From Brevibacterium permense (GTDB lineage Bacteria; Actinomycetota; Actinomycetes; Actinomycetales; Brevibacteriaceae): a DNA stretch of 64,000 bases. The notes beneath the pieces were generated by a model. It was not told the origin of the DNA. It saw only the letters and a list, made by a program, of their open reading frames with translations, and ran no database searches. The position numbers and the translations under genes were made by a program. Below, piece after piece: positions 7,832 through 16,546 of the stretch (positions are counted from its first letter, which is position 1; the number at the start of each line of letters is the position of its first letter). The DNA lies in NCBI RefSeq assembly GCF_013280495.1, contig NZ_JABSSX010000004.1, positions 1-64,000 on the forward strand, in the 5' to 3' direction.

Positions 7832-9652
7832 TCAGGCCCGGTATTTCACTTCGCCGCCGACGACGGTGAGCGCGACTCGGGTGTCGCGGATCGCCTCGGC
7901 GTGGGCGAACAGGGCTTCTTCGGAATCGTAACCGAGGAGGCCGTCGCGCTCTGCTGCGGCGACACTTGAGTGGTCAACGTTGAGCCCTACCGCCGCGCAC
8001 GGGTCGGTGTCGACGACGATGAAGTCGGCGTCCATGCCCGGCGCCAGATATCCGCGCCGGTCCTCGAGCCCGGCAGCGAAGGCCGGTCCCTGAGTGTGCA
8101 GGCGGATGGCCTCGACGGCACTCAGGCGACGGTGCGGCTGGAAGGTCGTCGACGCGTCACCGGAGATGTTCGCCCTGGTCATCGCGGCATAGATCGCGGC
8201 GAAGGGGTTCGCATGCTCGACCGGACCGTCGGAGCCGAAGACCACGTGCGCCCCGGCATCGAGCAGGTCGGGCCAGGCATAGGCGGCCAGCTGCGCGGAC
8301 TCGTCGATGAGGTGGAGCAGGTGCAGGTCGGAGATGCAGTGGCGCGGCTGCATCGACGCGAGCACCCCGAGCTCGGCGAACCGGGCGACGTCGGCCGGCT
8401 GGATGAACTGAGCATGTTCGACGCGGTGACGCAGGGGTCGGCCGAACTTCTCTTCTGCGGCCTTCGTCGTCTCCCGCAGGCGGTCGTAGACAGTGAGCAC
8501 ATGGTGGTTCGCCTGATCGCCGATGGCGTGGATGGCCACGGAGATTCCCGCCTCGGTGGCGATGTTTGCCTGGTCGAAGAGTTCGTCTTCCGTCATCTGC
8601 ACGACACCGAAGTTCTCGTCCTCACCGTCGACCGCGGGAAACGCTGAGGACATGTGCGAGGTATGCGAGCCGAGCGCCCCGTCCGAGAACAGCTTCAGCC
8701 CGCCGCACTGCAGCCAATCATCCCCGTCACCGGTGTGCCAGGCGGTTTCGATCGCCCACGGCACTTCGGGTGACCGCAGGAACAGGGTCACGCGCATGTC
8801 CTGGCGACCGGCCGCGTGCAGGTCGTTCCAGCCCAAGGTCGAGGCGATGCCGTCGAAGTCATGGATCCCGGTCAGTCCCTGTGACAGGAAGAGCTCCTGG
8901 GTGGTGGCGAGGCGTTCGACCTGGTCCTCGCGACTGGGTTCGGGGATGAAGCGGGCGACGAGATCGGTGGCGTCTTCGCGCACCAGACCGGTGAGCTGCC
9001 CGTCTTCGTCGCGGACGAAGCTGCCGCCCGAAGGGTCGGGGGTCGCCTCGTCGATGCCGGCGATCTCGAGAGCGTGGGCGTTGACCCACAAGGTGTGCAG
9101 ATCAAGTGACCACATCGCCACCGGGTGGTCGGGGACCTCGGCGTCGAGGAGTTCCCGGTCAGGGTAGCTCGGGTCCTCCCACTTGTTGAGGTCCCATCCG
9201 GAGCCGACCACCCAGGTGCCCACCGGAAGGGAATCGGCGCGTTCACGGATGGCGGCGACCGCCTCGGGCAGCGACTTCGCCTGGGACAGATCGAGGTCGG
9301 TCAGGGAGTCGGCGTAGAGGATCGAGTGGATGTGTCCGTCGACGAATCCGGGCAGAATGACCTGCCCGCTGCAGTCGATCTCATCGATCTCGAGGCCGGG
9401 GATGACCGTGGTGGCACCGACCCCACCCGCCGAGGCGAGCGCCGCCGTCGTCGACGATTCCGCGGCGGCGATGTCGAGAAGTTCGGTCCGGGTGCCGATG
9501 GCCACGATGGTCTCCCCATCAACGAGGATCGCATCGGGTGCGGTGCCCGGTTCGGTCGAATCGTCCGCGGCGACAGTGTCGGCGATTCCGTCACTGTCGG
9601 GGTGATCGGAGGGCGCGAAGGTACGCACGACGGCGTTGGAGAACAGACGCAT
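7832..9652 (-). CDS. Amidohydrolase family 3 (YtcJ-like) metal-dependent hydrolase
   Basis: About 606 residues. An N-terminal composite beta-sandwich is followed by the metal-binding GFVDGHIHS (HxH). WVVGSGWDLNKW and DLHTLWVNAHAL are characteristic of the YtcJ branch; a later AIHAIGDQANH and HRVEHAQFI supply further metal ligands, and SDGPVEHANPF completes the barrel. These enzymes hydrolyse C-N bonds in cyclic or aryl amides; the physiological substrate of YtcJ proteins is generally unknown. The start could be ATG 9652 or GTG 9658; neither has a strong ribosome binding site. Codirectional with the acyltransferase. A copy of the 56-bp palindrome lies about 100 bp upstream of the start. Confidence 0.85.
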   Translation of the reverse strand: MRLFSNAVVRTFAPSDHPDSDGIADTVAADDSTEPGTAPDAILVDGETIVAIGTRTELLDIAAAESSTTAALASAGGVGATTVIPGLEIDEIDCSGQVILPGFVDGHIHSILYADSLTDLDLSQAKSLPEAVAAIRERADSLPVGTWVVGSGWDLNKWEDPSYPDRELLDAEVPDHPVAMWSLDLHTLWVNAHALEIAGIDEATPDPSGGSFVRDEDGQLTGLVREDATDLVARFIPEPSREDQVERLATTQELFLSQGLTGIHDFDGIASTLGWNDLHAAGRQDMRVTLFLRSPEVPWAIETAWHTGDGDDWLQCGGLKLFSDGALGSHTSHMSSAFPAVDGEDENFGVVQMTEDELFDQANIATEAGISVAIHAIGDQANHHVLTVYDRLRETTKAAEEKFGRPLRHRVEHAQFIQPADVARFAELGVLASMQPRHCISDLHLLHLIDESAQLAAYAWPDLLDAGAHVVFGSDGPVEHANPFAAIYAAMTRANISGDASTTFQPHRRLSAVEAIRLHTQGPAFAAGLEDRRGYLAPGMDADFIVVDTDPCAAVGLNVDHSSVAAAERDGLLGYDSEEALFAHAEAIRDTRVALTVVGGEVKYRA

Positions 9653-9747
9653 GATCACCAGTTTAGAGCGGGCCCGGCGGAGAGTTCGGATGGGCGTGGA
9701 GCGGGCGCGGCGAAGTCGCTGAGTGGGCCGATCACCACCCCTTCTTG

Positions 9748-9803
9748 CTACCTGACGGCGGCCCAGATACCTCGCGCGAGGTTGCTGCGCCGCCGTCAGG
9801 TAG
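9748..9803. repeat. 56-bp palindromic repeat, copy 1
   Basis: Begins CTACCTGACGGCGGCCCAG and ends with nearly its reverse complement, with GCGCGAGG at the centre. One arm carries a few mismatches. Flanked by AATT on the right side. Lies between the divergent amidohydrolase and membrane-protein genes. Other copies are at 22140, 23996, 44216 and 50126. Confidence 0.9.
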
Positions 9804-9864
9804 TAATTGGTGGGCGGAGGTGGGGGCGCAGCCGGCCTTTTCTACGAGGCGTAGAATCGAAGGC

Positions 9865-10419
9865 ATGACTCACTTCTTCAGCACCGATGACTCGCGGCTG
9901 GCGGCGAGCGCTCGGGTCATCTTGCCCGCCGTCTGGCTCGGGCTCATCATCGGCATCTCGCTCATCGAGGCGCCGCTGAAGTTCACAGCCCCCGGCATCA
10001 CGATCCCGCTGGGGCTGGGCATCGGTCGCCTGGTGTTCGGAGTGATGAACTGGGTCGAGCTCGTCATCGCCGTGATCCTGCTGTGGGCACTGCTGAAGTC
10101 GGGTGTCGATCGTGTCTACCGCAGTGTGGCCTGCGGGCTCATCGGAGTGCTCATCATCAAGGTCATCGTCATTCGGCCGCTGCTCAATCAGCGCACGGAC
10201 GCGGTTCTCGCGGGAGTCGATGACGGTGGTTCGTCCCTGCATCTGCTCTACATCGCTGCCGACGGACTGCTCATCGTGGGATTGGTTGCCGCACTCGTGC
10301 TAGCAGCGCGCCGTTGGGTGACCATCCGGTCGGCCGTCGAGGCAGACGACAGGCAGAGGAGGCCGCCGGGTCTGCTCAGACGGAAAGCGCAGCCGCCTTC
10401 CGCGTCCTCACTTGGTTGA
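9865..10419 (+). CDS. Small multi-pass membrane protein, function unknown
   Basis: 185 residues with four probable transmembrane helices: about 20-40, 55-85, 93-112 and 140-160. The first helix region ILPAVWLGLIIGISLIEAPL and the IGRLVF segment that follows resemble TMEM205/DUF4149-like membrane proteins, but I do not claim a family. The C-terminal tail is basic (RRPPGLLRRKAQ) and likely cytoplasmic. The start at 9865 gives a protein beginning MTHFFSTDD; upstream in-frame sequence runs through the palindromic repeat and is not coding. Confidence 0.7.
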   Translation: MTHFFSTDDSRLAASARVILPAVWLGLIIGISLIEAPLKFTAPGITIPLGLGIGRLVFGVMNWVELVIAVILLWALLKSGVDRVYRSVACGLIGVLIIKVIVIRPLLNQRTDAVLAGVDDGGSSLHLLYIAADGLLIVGLVAALVLAARRWVTIRSAVEADDRQRRPPGLLRRKAQPPSASSLG

Positions 10420-10564
10420 GGAAGGCCGCGAAAAGGATCCGGCGGTCACGAACATCAGCGCCATTCTCTTTGGGTGGCCGCTGGAGGCCGACGCAGGAAT
10501 TGGCACTGAACGGCGCCCTCGCCGAGCGCCGAGGCGTGGCCACTCAGCGGCCTCCTCGGCGAAC

Positions 10565-10666
10565 AATCGCCTTTTGATCAGATCATCGGGATAAAACTCG
10601 ATGCACCACACAAAACTCGATACCCAACTGCACAAAACCCGATGACTAGCGGCATAAAAGTCGATG
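10565..10666. repeat. Left array of 12-nt variable-centre repeats
   Basis: At least five copies of the motif MATCG-NN-TTTTG: at 10565 (plus, centre CC), a composite CATCGGG/AACTCGATG palindrome at 10584-10603, then minus-strand copies at 10611 (AG), 10633 (GG) and 10655 (AC). Spacing of the minus copies is about 19-22 nt. The first copy, extended to ATCGCCTTTTGATC, is an exact 14-nt inverted match to 12129-12142 on the other side of the islet. No Cas genes and no unique spacers, so not CRISPR. Confidence 0.75.
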
Positions 10667-10679
10667 CAAGAGCTCTACA

Positions 10680-11737
10680 TCATTCGTCCGGACTCCCGAC
10701 CATCTGCTTCAGCTCCGGCACTTGCGTGAATATCTTGTCCCGAAAGTCGTTGAGTCTGAGCACGTCATCGAAACTCAGATGGATGACTTTGTAGCCCAAA
10801 CTGAGAAGCCGGTTGTGCTGTTCGCCTTCTCTCCGGATCAGCGAGGGCCCCACCAGAGCGTATTTCTCAGTTCCGTCGACCGCGAGAATCGTTCGCGCCT
10901 GTTCGTTGAGAAAATCCACTCGCGCTATGAAGCCCTTGTTGTCTCGGACTTCGATCTGCTGTTCGAACCCCGTCAGATTCAATGCGATGAGGTGGAATCG
11001 GCAGTTGCTCTCAGCAGGACTCTCCGAGAACGGATCGATCGCCTCAACCATCCGCTGCGCGGTGACCTGGCCCGACCGCATGCGAGCAACCGCAGGGTAG
11101 AACGCCGTCGCGACAATTCGACGTGCCTCGGCCTGAAACTTCTCCGTATACCCGAACCTCGGATTGAAGCCAGGGAAATGAGCTGCCGTAGTCTGACGCA
11201 GCACCCATTCCATTGCCGCAAAAGCTTCGCGTTGTCCCGAAATCCGAATGAGGTCCAAGGCCGTCCTGCCGCCGAGGTGGCCGTTAGATGACCGAATCGC
11301 ACCTGATCCTCTGCGGGGACCTCTCCCCGCACACGGATGATCTCCTTCGTGTGCGAATTGCTCCTCGGGTGTCTGACCGTGATCGCTTTCGATTCATCCT
11401 TGTACAGAGGGATTCCGTGCAGGACCGCTGCCGACTTGCCAACGATCACATCCTCTGGTCGATACCAGCGATAGTTGCGAATACGAAGTGCACGGAGCTG
11501 GGTCTGGTACCGGAAATCTTGCTTCAAGTCGGATGGAGATCTGTCGACATGGAAGCTGATCCAGTCGACGTCGCCGATAAATGCCGCAATTCGGCTGTGC
11601 TCTTTCATCCGGCACTCTCGGATCACCGAGTACACTCCGCGGCAGAGACGAATCAGACAACAGCCCAGCGCACTCTTGATCGTTTTGGAGGAGATGCCCG
11701 CGGCACTGAATTCTTCGCGATAGATCGTATTCTTCAT
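10680..11737 (-). pseudogene. AbiEi-like/DUF559 endonuclease-fold protein, frameshifted
   Basis: Two overlapping frames together make one recognisable protein. The N-terminal part (from ATG 11737, MKNTIYREEF) contains an AbiEi-like antitoxin-type winged-helix end, CRGVYSV, and runs to about 11270. The C-terminal part, in another frame, begins ARTALDLIRISGQREAF and carries a DUF559/PD-(D/E)XK-like core: RVDFLNEQARTILAVDG, a lysine in EKYAL, and LLSLGYKVIHLSFDDVL. The frames join at about 11266-11272 if one base is restored. Such two-domain proteins are common in actinobacteria; whether they cut nucleic acid is unproven. Base composition is visibly lower in GC than the neighbours, and repeat arrays flank the gene on both sides, suggesting acquisition. 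It could be a sequencing error or a real disruption. Confidence 0.65.
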
Positions 11738-12041
11738 CTGGCGAGTATCGGTATCAGCACACATCCGCAAAAACCCCTGGCGCCGGGGTTGTGGACGACG
11801 CTTCGTCGTCCACAAGTCAACGACGGTCGAGTCGAGGTCTTCTCCACAGGCCGCTGATGGAACGTCTCCGGACAAGAATTTCTGAGCTCACGCAGCTGCT
11901 GAGCACCGCTGAGGTGGGTTCGCCCATTGGAATCGAAGTTCGCACCGACTGTCTGGATTCTCGCAAGTCGCTGAACGAGTAGGTCTTCCACAGCGTCTGG
12001 TGTGCGGGTGAGAACTCAGTCCACGTGACCGCTAGTTCAGT
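11738..12041. other. Non-coding flank of the DUF559 islet
   Basis: Lower-GC sequence between the DUF559-like gene and the right repeat array. It holds a CGACGACGAAG... inverted pair near 11795-11815 but no reading frame with a credible start, ribosome binding site and coding bias. It should contain the promoter of the minus-strand gene. Confidence 0.4.
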
Positions 12042-12173
12042 AATCGCCTTTTGCGCCATCAGTAATCGACTTTCGTCCGAACCGTCATCGCCTTCTGGTC
12101 GAAGCATCGGGTTCGAACTCGATGCATCGATCAAAAGGCGATGAGCGCCCGAAAGTCGCATCAAGAGGCGATG
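12042..12173. repeat. Right array of 12-nt variable-centre repeats
   Basis: Eight copies of the motif seen at 10565-10666. Plus-strand copies start at 12042 (centre CC), 12064 (AC), 12086 (CC) and 12105 (GG); minus-strand copies at 12113 (AG), 12132 (CC), 12150 (AC, degenerate) and 12162 (CC). Spacing in the plus half is 22, 22 and 19. The two halves mirror each other around the palindrome CATCGGGTTCGAACTCGATG. The following 200 bp to the ABC gene hold nothing convincing. Confidence 0.75.
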
Positions 12174-12374
12174 AACGCGCAATCGCGGCGTCGACCAACG
12201 TTCTTTGGCCGCAGAAGGCCTGCTTCTACCGCGCCCGGTCGCAGCGACCACCCTCGCCGGGGCAGGGCACCGGCCGTTCGCAGCCGCCGGCCACCCCGGC
12301 CTCCGCACGGGCAGACCTCACCCACGGACAGCCGTCCCCGCCGCCAGCAGATAAGCAGCACACAGCCAGAAGCC

Positions 12375-13130
12375 TCAGAAGTACACCGCCAAGGGGCCGC
12401 GGGGGCCGTCGATGACGTCGACGGGAGTGTCGAACACCCTGGACAGCACTTCGCCGGTCATGATCTCCTCGGGCGCACCGAATTCGATGACGGCGCCGTC
12501 TTTGACCGCGCAGATGTGGTCGGCGTAGTGACCGGCGAAGTTGATGTCGTGGAGGACGATGACGATGGTCCTCCCCATCTCGACGGCGGCCCGGCGCAGG
12601 TGCTGCATCATCTGCACCGACCGCTTCATATCGAGGTTGTTCAGCGGCTCGTCGAGCAGCACGTAGTCGGTGTCCTGTGCCAACACCATCGCCACGTAGG
12701 CGCGCTGCCGCTGCCCACCGGAGAGCTCGTCGATGAACCGATTCTCCAGCTCACCGAGCTCGAGGAAGTCGATCGCCTGCGAGATCACTTCCTCATCGGC
12801 GGTCGTCAGTCGCCCCTTCGAATGCGGGAAGCGACCGAAGCCGACGAGCTGGCGGATCGTCAGCCGAGTGATGAAGTGATTCTCCTGCCGCAGGATGGAC
12901 ACGATCTTCGCGAGATCCTTCGACTTCGTCGAGCTGACGTCATAGCCGGCTACCGAGATCGCGCCGGAATCCATCCCGAACAGCCGCCCGATCATCGTCA
13001 GCAGCGTCGACTTCCCGGCGCCGTTCGGCCCGACCAGGGCGGTGACTCCCCCAGCCGGGATCTGCAGATCGACGGGCCCGATCGAGACTTCGTCGTCGTA
13101 GGATTTGCGGACCGATTCGAGCGTGATCAC
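12375..13130 (-). CDS. Iron-siderophore ABC transporter ATPase
   Basis: 251 residues, typical for FecE/YclP-type ATPases. Walker A GPNGAGKST near residue 35, Q-loop in LRQENHF, signature LSGGQRQRAY, Walker B DYVLLDEPLNNLD and the switch histidine in VLHDINFA are all intact. The start ATG overlaps the stop of the permease gene upstream by 4 bp (ATGA), implying translational coupling. It is the last of four codirectional genes (binding protein, two permeases, ATPase) that form a complete importer. The ferric ligand cannot be deduced. Confidence 0.93.
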   Translation of the reverse strand: MITLESVRKSYDDEVSIGPVDLQIPAGGVTALVGPNGAGKSTLLTMIGRLFGMDSGAISVAGYDVSSTKSKDLAKIVSILRQENHFITRLTIRQLVGFGRFPHSKGRLTTADEEVISQAIDFLELGELENRFIDELSGGQRQRAYVAMVLAQDTDYVLLDEPLNNLDMKRSVQMMQHLRRAAVEMGRTIVIVLHDINFAGHYADHICAVKDGAVIEFGAPEEIMTGEVLSRVFDTPVDVIDGPRGPLAVYF

Positions 13131-14302
13131 AGGCGCCCCTTTCTCAGGATGACGAGCAGGAAGGCGCCGCCGCCGACGATCTCGATGATGATCGACACGA
13201 CCCCCTCGGCGTAGAAGATGTTCTTCATGACGAAGTACGCCCCACCCAGCACTACGAAGCCGAGGAGCGCGGCCATAGGGAAGAGTCGTTTGTGGTCATA
13301 GGTGTCGGCAAACTGGTAGGCGAGCATCGCGACGAGGAACCCGAGGAAGACCATCGGTCCGATCATCGATACGGACACCGCCATGAGGATGGAGACGAAG
13401 AAGAGGACTCTGATGAGCTCGCCCTTGTAGTTGAGCCCCAGGTTGCTCGTCATGTCCCGGCCCAGCGCCATCACATTCAGGCGTGAGGAACAGAGATAGA
13501 GCCCGAGGCAGGCCAGCACGCACAGCGGGATCGACACCGGCAGATAGCTCGAATCCGCGTTCGAGATCGACCCGAACAGGCGGGCCGAGAGGACGTCGAA
13601 CTCGCTCGGGGTCAGCGTCCGCTGCATAAATGTCGCCACCGATCCGAGGCCGCCGCCGATGACCACGCCGATGAGCAGCATGAGCGCCACCGAGGAATGC
13701 CGTCCGGACAGCAGCCACCCGTAGAGCGCCAGCGACAGCCCGACCATGAGCACGAGTTGAACGACGAAGGGCACGAGTCCTTTGAGTTCGACGATCGCCG
13801 TGACCCCGAAGAAGTACATCGCCGAGGTCTGGATCGCCACGTAGAGGGATTCGAATCCCATGATCGAGGGCGTGATGATCCGGTTGTTCGTCACCGTCTG
13901 GAAGGCGACCGTGCCGAACGACTGGCACAGCGCCACCATGGCGATGACGACGAGGTTCGTCAGCCGCAGCTCCGCGATCAGCCAGAACCCCGGGTCCGTG
14001 ATCGGCATCGGATTGTCCCAGGCCAGGATGCCCAGGGCGATCCCCGCCGAGGCGACCGAGAGAACGATGATCATCGTCCAGTAGCGACGCGCCGACTTCG
14101 CCGTCGGAAGCGGACCCGACGACCTGCGGACAGAGGCAGACCCGCGCCGAGGCAGACCACCGTCCCGTACGCCTGCACCGGAGCGATCTCCGCCGGCTTC
14201 GTTCGCGGAGCTCAGACGATCCCCACCGGGAGCGTCTGTGACCGCGGTCGGGTCGACCGCCTCGGTGCCGGTGCCAGCCGGGGATTCGTCCTTCGCGCGC
14301 AT
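13127..14302 (-). CDS. Iron-siderophore ABC transporter permease (FecCD family)
   Basis: 391 residues. The first 70 are hydrophilic and probably disordered (Gly/Ser/Arg-rich), longer than usual. The rest is the FecCD fold with about nine to ten helices; NNRIITPSIMGFESLY and LGRDMTSNLGLN are recognisable family segments, and GPMVFLGFLVA is the conserved region near the coupling helix. The second of two permease genes, ending in an ATGA overlap with the ATPase. It would pair with the neighbouring permease as a heterodimer. Confidence 0.92.
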   Translation of the reverse strand: MRAKDESPAGTGTEAVDPTAVTDAPGGDRLSSANEAGGDRSGAGVRDGGLPRRGSASVRRSSGPLPTAKSARRYWTMIIVLSVASAGIALGILAWDNPMPITDPGFWLIAELRLTNLVVIAMVALCQSFGTVAFQTVTNNRIITPSIMGFESLYVAIQTSAMYFFGVTAIVELKGLVPFVVQLVLMVGLSLALYGWLLSGRHSSVALMLLIGVVIGGGLGSVATFMQRTLTPSEFDVLSARLFGSISNADSSYLPVSIPLCVLACLGLYLCSSRLNVMALGRDMTSNLGLNYKGELIRVLFFVSILMAVSVSMIGPMVFLGFLVAMLAYQFADTYDHKRLFPMAALLGFVVLGGAYFVMKNIFYAEGVVSIIIEIVGGGAFLLVILRKGRL

Positions 14303-14308
14303 CGGAAC

Positions 14309-15391
14309 TCACCCGACCTTTCGCTGACGCAGGAGCAGGGCGACGAACACGGCCGCCCCCACGACACCGAGAATGAGGGAGACGGGCACTTCGAAGGGCA
14401 TGACGATGATCCTGCCGATGAGGTCGCAGATGGTGACGATCGCGATGCCGAGCAGGCACACCCACGGCAGGTTCGAGCGCAGGTCGTCGCCGCGGATGAG
14501 CGAGACGATGTTCGGCACGATGAGGCCGAGGAACGGCAGGTTGCCGACGACGACGGTGACCACTCCGGTCGCAATCGCCACGAACACGGTGCCCAGCAGC
14601 AGGATCTGGTTGTAGTTGAGACCGACGTTGGTGGCGATCTCCTTGCCGAGCCCTGCCACGGTGAAGCGGTCGGCGAGGATGAAGATGGCGACGACGACTG
14701 CCGCGACGATCCACAGGGTCTCGTACTGGCCGCGCAGGATCGACGTGAAGCTGCCGGCGAACCAGATGCCCAGCGACTGCAGCATATCCGTCTGCACCGC
14801 GATGAATGTCGAGACGGCGCCGACGACGGCGCCGAGCATGATGCCGACGATCGGCACGATGAGCGAGGACTTAAGAGAGACGCGGCGCAGGAAGACGAAG
14901 AAGACGAGGGTGCCGACGAACGCGGCGATGATCGCGCCGACCATTCGCGCGACGATCGAGGCATCGGGATAGACGATGACGGTGAGCATGAGGCCGAGCC
15001 CGGCCCATTCGGTGGTGCCGGTCGTCGTCGGCTCGACGAAGCGGTTCTGGGTCAGCAGCTGCATGACCAATCCGCACATCGCCATGGCGGCGCCGGCCAG
15101 GACGAGAGCGATCGTGCGCGGGATCCGCGTGATCTGGAACATCTCGGCCCCGCCGTCACCGCCGAAGATATCGTAGACCCCGGTGAGCAGCGAGAGCGCG
15201 AGGAGCATGGCGACCCCGACGATGCCCAACAGCAGGGGCCATCCGAACAGCGGTGCCTTCGCCGAGGCGGCCCCACGTGCGGACGAGACTGCCGTCCCGC
15301 TGGGGGACGGATCGACCGTACCCTGCGGTGACTCAGCCGTCCGGTTGCGTCGGGCTTCGTTCCGACGTCGGGCCGCCTCGGCGAGGTTCAT
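14309..15391 (-). CDS. Iron-siderophore ABC transporter permease (FecCD family)
   Basis: About 360 residues, nine to ten helices. Family segments: MQLLTQNRFVEPTTTGTTEW, LGKEIATNVGLNY and GNLPFLGLIVPNIV. The cytoplasmic N-terminus starts MNLAEAARRRNEARRN and contains a GCCGAGGCGG decamer within its coding sequence. The ATG at 15391 overlaps the stop of the binding-protein gene (TGATG), so the genes are translationally coupled; a GTG at 15394 is an alternative. Seven bases separate it from the next permease. Confidence 0.92.
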   Translation of the reverse strand: MNLAEAARRRNEARRNRTAESPQGTVDPSPSGTAVSSARGAASAKAPLFGWPLLLGIVGVAMLLALSLLTGVYDIFGGDGGAEMFQITRIPRTIALVLAGAAMAMCGLVMQLLTQNRFVEPTTTGTTEWAGLGLMLTVIVYPDASIVARMVGAIIAAFVGTLVFFVFLRRVSLKSSLIVPIVGIMLGAVVGAVSTFIAVQTDMLQSLGIWFAGSFTSILRGQYETLWIVAAVVVAIFILADRFTVAGLGKEIATNVGLNYNQILLLGTVFVAIATGVVTVVVGNLPFLGLIVPNIVSLIRGDDLRSNLPWVCLLGIAIVTICDLIGRIIVMPFEVPVSLILGVVGAAVFVALLLRQRKVG

Positions 15392-16380
15392 CACTTCTGA
15401 GCTTCGAGCTTGTCGGCGAAGTCGTTGAAGAACTCGGTGTACGTCTGGATGCCTTCGTTGAGGTAAGTGTCCTCAGGGAAGTAGACGATCTTGTCGTCCT
15501 TGATCGCAGGAACGTCCTTGAGCGCTTCGGAGTCTTCGAGGACTTCGGCGGCCGGGGCCGAACCTTCGTCGCGTTCTTCAGGCGCGAAGGAGGCGTCGCG
15601 ATCGAGGACGATCATGAGGTCGGGGTTCGACTTCGCGATGGCTTCGACGGAGACGTCGTCGCCCTGGTGGTCTTCGCTGCCCTCTTCCACCTCGAGGGCC
15701 GGGTCGAGGTCGAGGATGTCGAAGACAGGGCCGACGGTGCGGCCGACCGACGGTGCGGCATAGCCGATGTCGCCGGCCGAGGTGATCAGGCCCATGGCCT
15801 TGTCGCTGTCGTCGTAGGCGGCCTTCGCGCGTTCGATGGAGGCGTCGAAGTCGTCGACGAGCGTCTTCGCTTCATCCTGCTTTCCGAAGACCTCGCCGAG
15901 GACCTCGGTCTGACGGCGCAGCTCGGCGTCGAAGTCCTCTTCGTCGCGGGGATCGAGCTCGAGCACGGTTGCTTCGGGGGCCAGCTTGGCCAGGTCGTCA
16001 TGGAACTGGGCGAATCGCTGACCGTTGACGATGAGATCGGGCCCCGCCTCGACGACCTTCTCGAGGTCGGGTTCGCGGTGGCTGCCGAGGTCGAGGATGG
16101 AATCATCCTGCGCGTAGTCGAGGTCGTCGCTCATCAGGGAAACGGCGCCGCCGCTGAGTTCGATGCCCCAGTCGCTGAGCGTCTGGAACGTGCGGTTGTC
16201 GGTTGCCACGACCGACTTCGGCGGGGAGGCGACGGCCTGCTTGCCGTTGTTGTCCTCGACCTCAATCGTGGATCCGGAGCCATCGGCCTGAGCCGAGTCG
16301 GAGTCTGCCGATCCGCAGCCGGCCAGAGTGAGAGCGACAACGCCTGCCAGGGCGCTCAGTTGAAGGCGAGTCGAAACCAT
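15391..16380 (-). CDS. Siderophore-binding lipoprotein
   Basis: 329 residues. A lipoprotein signal peptide ends in LTLAGC (lipobox, Cys at residue 22), followed by an acidic linker. The mature part is a type III (FecB/CeuE-like) binding protein: DNRTFQTLSDWGIEL, LGSHREPDLEKVVEAGPDLI and a long helix linking two lobes. Binds the ferric complex outside the membrane and delivers it to the two permeases encoded downstream. It is the first gene of the operon and has an IdeR-like box 56-74 bp upstream, so iron-dependent repression is likely. The order resembles YclQNOP. Confidence 0.92.
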   Translation of the reverse strand: MVSTRLQLSALAGVVALTLAGCGSADSDSAQADGSGSTIEVEDNNGKQAVASPPKSVVATDNRTFQTLSDWGIELSGGAVSLMSDDLDYAQDDSILDLGSHREPDLEKVVEAGPDLIVNGQRFAQFHDDLAKLAPEATVLELDPRDEEDFDAELRRQTEVLGEVFGKQDEAKTLVDDFDASIERAKAAYDDSDKAMGLITSAGDIGYAAPSVGRTVGPVFDILDLDPALEVEEGSEDHQGDDVSVEAIAKSNPDLMIVLDRDASFAPEERDEGSAPAAEVLEDSEALKDVPAIKDDKIVYFPEDTYLNEGIQTYTEFFNDFADKLEAQK

Positions 16381-16435
16381 GGGGTCCCACTTTCAGGAAT
16401 GAACGTATGAGAAAAGCGTGTGCACACACCGAAAG

Positions 16436-16454
16436 TAAGCTTAGCCTATGCTTC
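16436..16454 (-). promoter_or_regulatory. IdeR/DtxR-type iron box
   Basis: On the minus strand the 19-mer GAAGCATAGGCTAAGCTTA matches the iron-box consensus TTAGGTTAGGCTAACCTAA at about 13 of 19 positions, with the AGGCTAA centre intact. It lies 56-74 bp upstream of the siderophore-binding lipoprotein start, where a repressor would block transcription. Confidence 0.65.
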
Positions 16455-16546
16455 AAAAATATAGTCAAAGAAGTATGACGTTATCTGCATCACATCTGAA
16501 GTGGGGTGGGACGGTTGGTCGGGTGGCCGTGCGGTGGACCCCCGGA

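Noticed and set aside
10565-12173. CRISPR array
   Set aside because: The repeated motif is only 12 nt, changes at its centre and flips orientation, spacers are about 10 nt, and there are no cas genes.
10420-12374. Integrative element or IS element around the DUF559 islet
   Set aside because: There is no integrase or transposase frame and no clear target duplication; only repeat arrays and a lower-GC gene are seen.
13697-15331. A 544-codon plus-strand frame opposite the siderophore permeases
   Set aside because: Extreme His/Asp/Arg composition and no motifs; it is the reverse of two clear FecCD permease genes.
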